Below the pieces are notes generated by a model that saw only the letters and a list, made by a program, of their open reading frames with translations, was not told the origin of the DNA and did not search any database. Shown here in pieces: positions 61,310-64,000 of a stretch of DNA of 64,000 bases. The stretch is from Lentisphaeria bacterium UBA1791 (GTDB lineage: Bacteria > Verrucomicrobiota > Lentisphaeria > Victivallales > Victivallaceae), in NCBI GenBank assembly GCA_002314455.1, contig DCFZ01000029.1, positions 1-64,000 on the forward strand, read 5' to 3'. The number at the start of each line of letters is the position of its first letter. The first letter of the stretch is position 1. A program made the position numbers and the translations under genes.

Positions 61310-63430
61310 TTATTTTCGCAAGCGCAGCGAATTGATCACCACGCAGAGCGAACTTGCGCTCATCGCGGCGGCGGCGACGACCGGCGTCAGACGCGGCCCG
61401 CCGCAAAGCGCGACGAAAAGTCCGGCGGCAAGCGGGATCGCCAGCAGATTGTAGAAGAACGCCCAAAAGAGATTCTCGCGAATGATGCGGAGCGACTTTC
61501 TGCCGTGATCAAGCGCGCGAAGCACCCCCGCGGGATCGTCGCCGGGCAACACGACGTCGGCGCTTTCCAGCGCGACCGCCGCACCGCCGCCGAGCGCGAT
61601 GCCGACGTCCGATTGCGCCAGCGCGGGGGCGTCGTTGACGCCGTCGCCGACCATCATCAGCAATGCGCCCTCGGGCAAACTTTGACGCAACAAAACGATC
61701 TCGCGCAATTTTTCATCGGGGAGCAGATCGCCGCGCCCCGAATCGGCGCCGACTTCCCGCGCGAGCTGTGCGACATTTTCCGCGCGGTCACCGGAAAGGA
61801 TCACCGTCCTGACGTGCCGCCCGGCAAGGGCGGCAAAGAGCGATTTCACCCCGGGGCGGAGCCGGTCGCCGAGCTCGATCCACCCGGCGAAGCGATCGTC
61901 GCAGGAAAACGCCGCGACCGTCGACGGGGAATTTTCCGGCAAGTGCGCACATTCGACGAATTTCGCTGTGCCGATGCGCCAGCGGACGCCGTCGATCCGG
62001 CACGCAACGCCGCGCCCGGGGTGCGACTGCCAGTCACTGACCTTGCCCGGCGACAGGTGGCGTTTTTGCGCCGCTTGGATCAACGCAAAAGCGATCGCGT
62101 GGCGCACATTCTGCTCGGCGCCGAGCGCGGCGCGCAGGAGATCGTTTTCCGTAAAGCCATCGCAACAAACGATCTTTTTGATCTCAAAACGACCGTCGGT
62201 CAAAGTCCCCGTCTTGTCGAAAACAACCATCCTGACGCCGGCAAGTTTTTCAATGCTCGCGCCGTTGCGGATCAACAGCCCGCGCCGCGCGCCGGAAGAA
62301 ATCGCCGCAGCGACCGCGATCGGCGTTGCCAGCCCCAGCGCGCAGGGGCAGGAAATGACGAGGACGCTCAACGTGTAATTGAGCACGCTTTCAAGCGGCG
62401 CTCCGGCGATGCTCCACGCCGCAAACGTGACCGCCGCCGCGCCGAGGACAATCCAGGTGAAGTATCCGGCAAAACGATCGACGCTCTGCGCGATGGCGGG
62501 GCGGCTTGCTTGCGCTTCGGCGACAAGACGCACAAGTTGTGCGACGATGCTCTTTTTCCCGACATTTTGCGCTTTCATCACGAAAACGCCGTCCAGATTG
62601 ACCGAGCCGCCGACCACCGCGTCGCCCGGCGTCTTGGCGACGGGGGCGGACTCCCCCGTCAACAGCGCTTCGTCGACGGAGGAATTCCCCTCGACGACCA
62701 CGCCGTCCGCCGGGACGCGTTCGCCCGGGCAGACGCGCAGAAGATCGCCGACGGAAATTTCCCGCAACGCGATCTCGACGTCGGTCGAACCGGTCACTTT
62801 GACCGCCTTTTCGGGCAACTGCTCCATCAGACGCGCGATCGCGCCCGTGATGCGGCACCGGCTGGAACTTTCGAGCATCTTGCCGAGCAAGACGAGCGCA
62901 AGGATCATCGCGCCGCTCTCAAAGTAGAGCGTCCCGCCCAAAATCAGGTGGATCACGCTGTAAAGAAAGGAGCCGCCGGTGCCGAGGGCAATCAGGGAAT
63001 CCATATCGGGCACCCCGCGCAACAAATTGCGGACGCCGCGCGGATAAAAGCGCCAGCCGATCGCGATCGCGCCGAGCGCAAGCACCAGTTGTGCGACGCC
63101 ATTGACGCGCGGCGGCAAAAAGGGGAAATGCATCAGCGCCATCAGCAGCATCGCCAGAATGGCGGCACAGACGAAGCGGGAAAATGTGAAAAATTCTTCT
63201 TTTTCCGGCTTGTTTTCGGCTTCCGGAGTCCAAAGTTGACCGGCAAAGCCCGCTTTTTGGATCGCTTCTAAAATGATTTGCTCGTCGGGGCCGCCCTCGA
63301 GCGTCAGTTGCGCCGCCGTAAAGTTGACCTGCACGTCGCAATCCGGGGCGATCTTGGCAACACTGCGCTGGAGATTGGCGGCACACGCCGTGCAGTGCAT
63401 CCCCGTGATGGAAAAAATCCTCCGGCTCAT
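61310..63430 (-). CDS. copA: Copper-type P1B ATPase (CopA-like)
   Basis: The 706-residue heavy-metal exporter has one N-terminal HMA domain (GMHCTAC, residues 10-16) and about eight membrane helices. The metal-site motif is CPC (361-363), the phosphorylated Asp lies in DKTGTLT (Asp405) and GDGVNDAPA is the hinge. YN and M-x-x-S-S motifs in the last helices match Cu(I) pumps of the P1B-1 group. The usual SEHPL nucleotide-binding motif is replaced by QNVRHAIA (440-447). It is three bases after a thioesterase gene. No CopZ or CueR gene is next to it. Confidence 0.9.
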   Translation of the reverse strand: MSRRIFSITGMHCTACAANLQRSVAKIAPDCDVQVNFTAAQLTLEGGPDEQIILEAIQKAGFAGQLWTPEAENKPEKEEFFTFSRFVCAAILAMLLMALMHFPFLPPRVNGVAQLVLALGAIAIGWRFYPRGVRNLLRGVPDMDSLIALGTGGSFLYSVIHLILGGTLYFESGAMILALVLLGKMLESSSRCRITGAIARLMEQLPEKAVKVTGSTDVEIALREISVGDLLRVCPGERVPADGVVVEGNSSVDEALLTGESAPVAKTPGDAVVGGSVNLDGVFVMKAQNVGKKSIVAQLVRLVAEAQASRPAIAQSVDRFAGYFTWIVLGAAAVTFAAWSIAGAPLESVLNYTLSVLVISCPCALGLATPIAVAAAISSGARRGLLIRNGASIEKLAGVRMVVFDKTGTLTDGRFEIKKIVCCDGFTENDLLRAALGAEQNVRHAIAFALIQAAQKRHLSPGKVSDWQSHPGRGVACRIDGVRWRIGTAKFVECAHLPENSPSTVAAFSCDDRFAGWIELGDRLRPGVKSLFAALAGRHVRTVILSGDRAENVAQLAREVGADSGRGDLLPDEKLREIVLLRQSLPEGALLMMVGDGVNDAPALAQSDVGIALGGGAAVALESADVVLPGDDPAGVLRALDHGRKSLRIIRENLFWAFFYNLLAIPLAAGLFVALCGGPRLTPVVAAAAMSASSLCVVINSLRLRK

Positions 63431-63433
63431 CGC

Positions 63434-63850
63434 CTATTCCTCCGGGATCAAAGCCTTTCCCGTATAAACACCGTTGCACGTCGCGTAAGCGACAAGTTCC
63501 TGGTCGGCGTTGAAAATTTCGACCCGGTAAAGGCAACTGCGCTTACTGCGCGACACCTCGCGGGCAATCGCGCGCAACACGGGCGGCGTGCCGGGACGCA
63601 GGAACTGGCAATTGACCGACTGTGTCACGCACTGCATATTGCCCGCATTGGCGGCGCCGGCGAAACAGAAATCCGCCAGCGTGAGGATCGCGCCCCCCTG
63701 AACGACGCCGCTGCCGTTGAGCGAGGAGCAACTCACGACAAGTTCCGCTTCGGCGTAACCGGGGGAATTTTTGGTGATCTGAATATGATTCTGCCGACAG
63801 AATTCGTCATTCTGATTCATAAAGTCGGCAACATTTCCGGCGGCACTCAT
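63434..63850 (-). CDS. PaaI-like hotdog-fold thioesterase
   Basis: The 138-residue protein has the hotdog fold of the PaaI/YdiI group: NGSGVVQGGAILTLADFCFAGAAN matches the N-x-x-G-x-x-H-G-G-x-x-x-x-L-A-D pattern, except that the usual His reads Gln. QSVNCQFLRPG is also typical. It should hydrolyse acyl-CoA esters in the cytoplasm; the substrate is unknown. It lies 12 bases after a NifX-like ORF and three bases before copA. Confidence 0.8.
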   Translation of the reverse strand: MSAAGNVADFMNQNDEFCRQNHIQITKNSPGYAEAELVVSCSSLNGSGVVQGGAILTLADFCFAGAANAGNMQCVTQSVNCQFLRPGTPPVLRAIAREVSRSKRSCLYRVEIFNADQELVAYATCNGVYTGKALIPEE

Positions 63851-63862
63851 AAAAACACTCTT

Positions 63863-64000
63863 CTAAAAGGAAAGTTCGCCGCGCAAATACGCCGACATCA
63901 CGCTCGCGGCGCGACCGTCGATGCCGGAAATGACCGAGATTCCCGCTTCGCGCAGACGGCGTTCGACGTTTTCCGCCATACGCGAAGCGATGAGCAGATC
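63863..64000 (-). CDS. NifX/NifB-type iron-molybdenum cofactor-binding domain protein (3' end only)
   Basis: Only the last 45 codons lie in the window; the gene continues beyond base 64000. They read DLLIASRMAENVERRLREAG, then a hydrophobic strand and SAYLRGELSF at the end. This matches the C-terminal half of PF02579 domains (D-x-x-I-x-x-x-M-x-x-N ... L-x-x-x-G-I-x-V ... Y-L-x-G-x-L). Stand-alone members are common in anaerobes and are not evidence for nitrogen fixation. Confidence 0.6.
   Translation of the reverse strand, partial: DLLIASRMAENVERRLREAGISVISGIDGRAASVMSAYLRGELSF

Noticed and set aside
61277..63271. 664-codon plus-strand ORF opposite copA
   Set aside because: It is antisense to a copper ATPase with complete motifs; its Arg/Asp-rich composition is that of a shadow frame.
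63863..64000. NifX-like fragment as evidence for nitrogen fixation
   Set aside because: This domain occurs in many stand-alone proteins of non-fixing anaerobes and no nif gene is in the window.

Overview
The window looks like chromosomal DNA of a Gram-negative bacterium from the Planctomycetes-Verrucomicrobia-Lentisphaerae side of the tree. My best guess is a Lentisphaerota (Victivallales-like) member. That is an inference from gene content: LpxB, LpxD, a Skp/OmpH chaperone and an LptF/G permease show an outer membrane with lipid A, and many secreted sugar-active enzymes, SGNH esterases, Gfo/Idh/MocA dehydrogenases and AraC regulators are interleaved with housekeeping genes. I found no rRNA, tRNA, CRISPR array, insertion sequence or prophage. 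Genes are densely packed with many 4-base ATGA overlaps. Several promoters share the pattern TTGnnn, a 16-17 base spacer, then TATATT.

Layout. 1-6303: a small secreted protein, tadA, then nusA-infB-rbfA-nrnA-dut, with an attenuator-like hairpin in the nusA leader. 6304-9567: a sugar-acid block (short remnant of a short-chain dehydrogenase, MFS transporter, lactonase-like protein, UxuA-type mannonate dehydratase). 9572-14620: secreted hydrolases (GH42-like protein, alpha/beta hydrolase, SGNH hydrolase with a lipoprotein). 14693-21545: an AraC regulator divergent from a xylose-isomerase-like / Gfo-Idh-MocA / sugar-epimerase operon, then a second AraC regulator and a cytoplasmic GH3 enzyme. 21551-28846: a secreted GH-like protein with a sodium:solute symporter, and a convergent pair (901-residue secreted protein, rhamnogalacturonan-acetylesterase-like protein).

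28987-33454 (minus) is ptsN - zinc-ribbon protein - pyrE - secA. uvrA follows on plus. 36625-39505 (minus) holds an LptF/G permease followed by a family 5 solute-binding protein. 39685-42089 (plus) is an unusual pair: a TolQ/ExbB/MotA-like four-helix membrane protein and a 624-residue protein with an Asp-bearing N-terminal membrane segment, a long coiled coil and a globular C-terminus. 42185-46151 is an ABC exporter - HlyD adaptor - acyltransferase-3 operon.

46162-64000 is all on minus and mostly housekeeping: hemW-truA-rubrerythrin and lpxB-LOG-xerC; a Cas4-like Fe-S protein with a peculiar leader; HTH regulator - small protein - uppP - proC - glycosyltransferase; guaB-skp-lpxD-Sel1-ispD; and a NifX-like fragment - thioesterase - CopA copper ATPase. 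The best candidates for something new are the TolQ-like/coiled-coil pair (39596-42089), the altered xylose-isomerase-like cluster (15713-21545), the degenerate Cas4-like protein with its chained leader ORFs (51575-52595), and the ABC/HlyD/acyltransferase unit.
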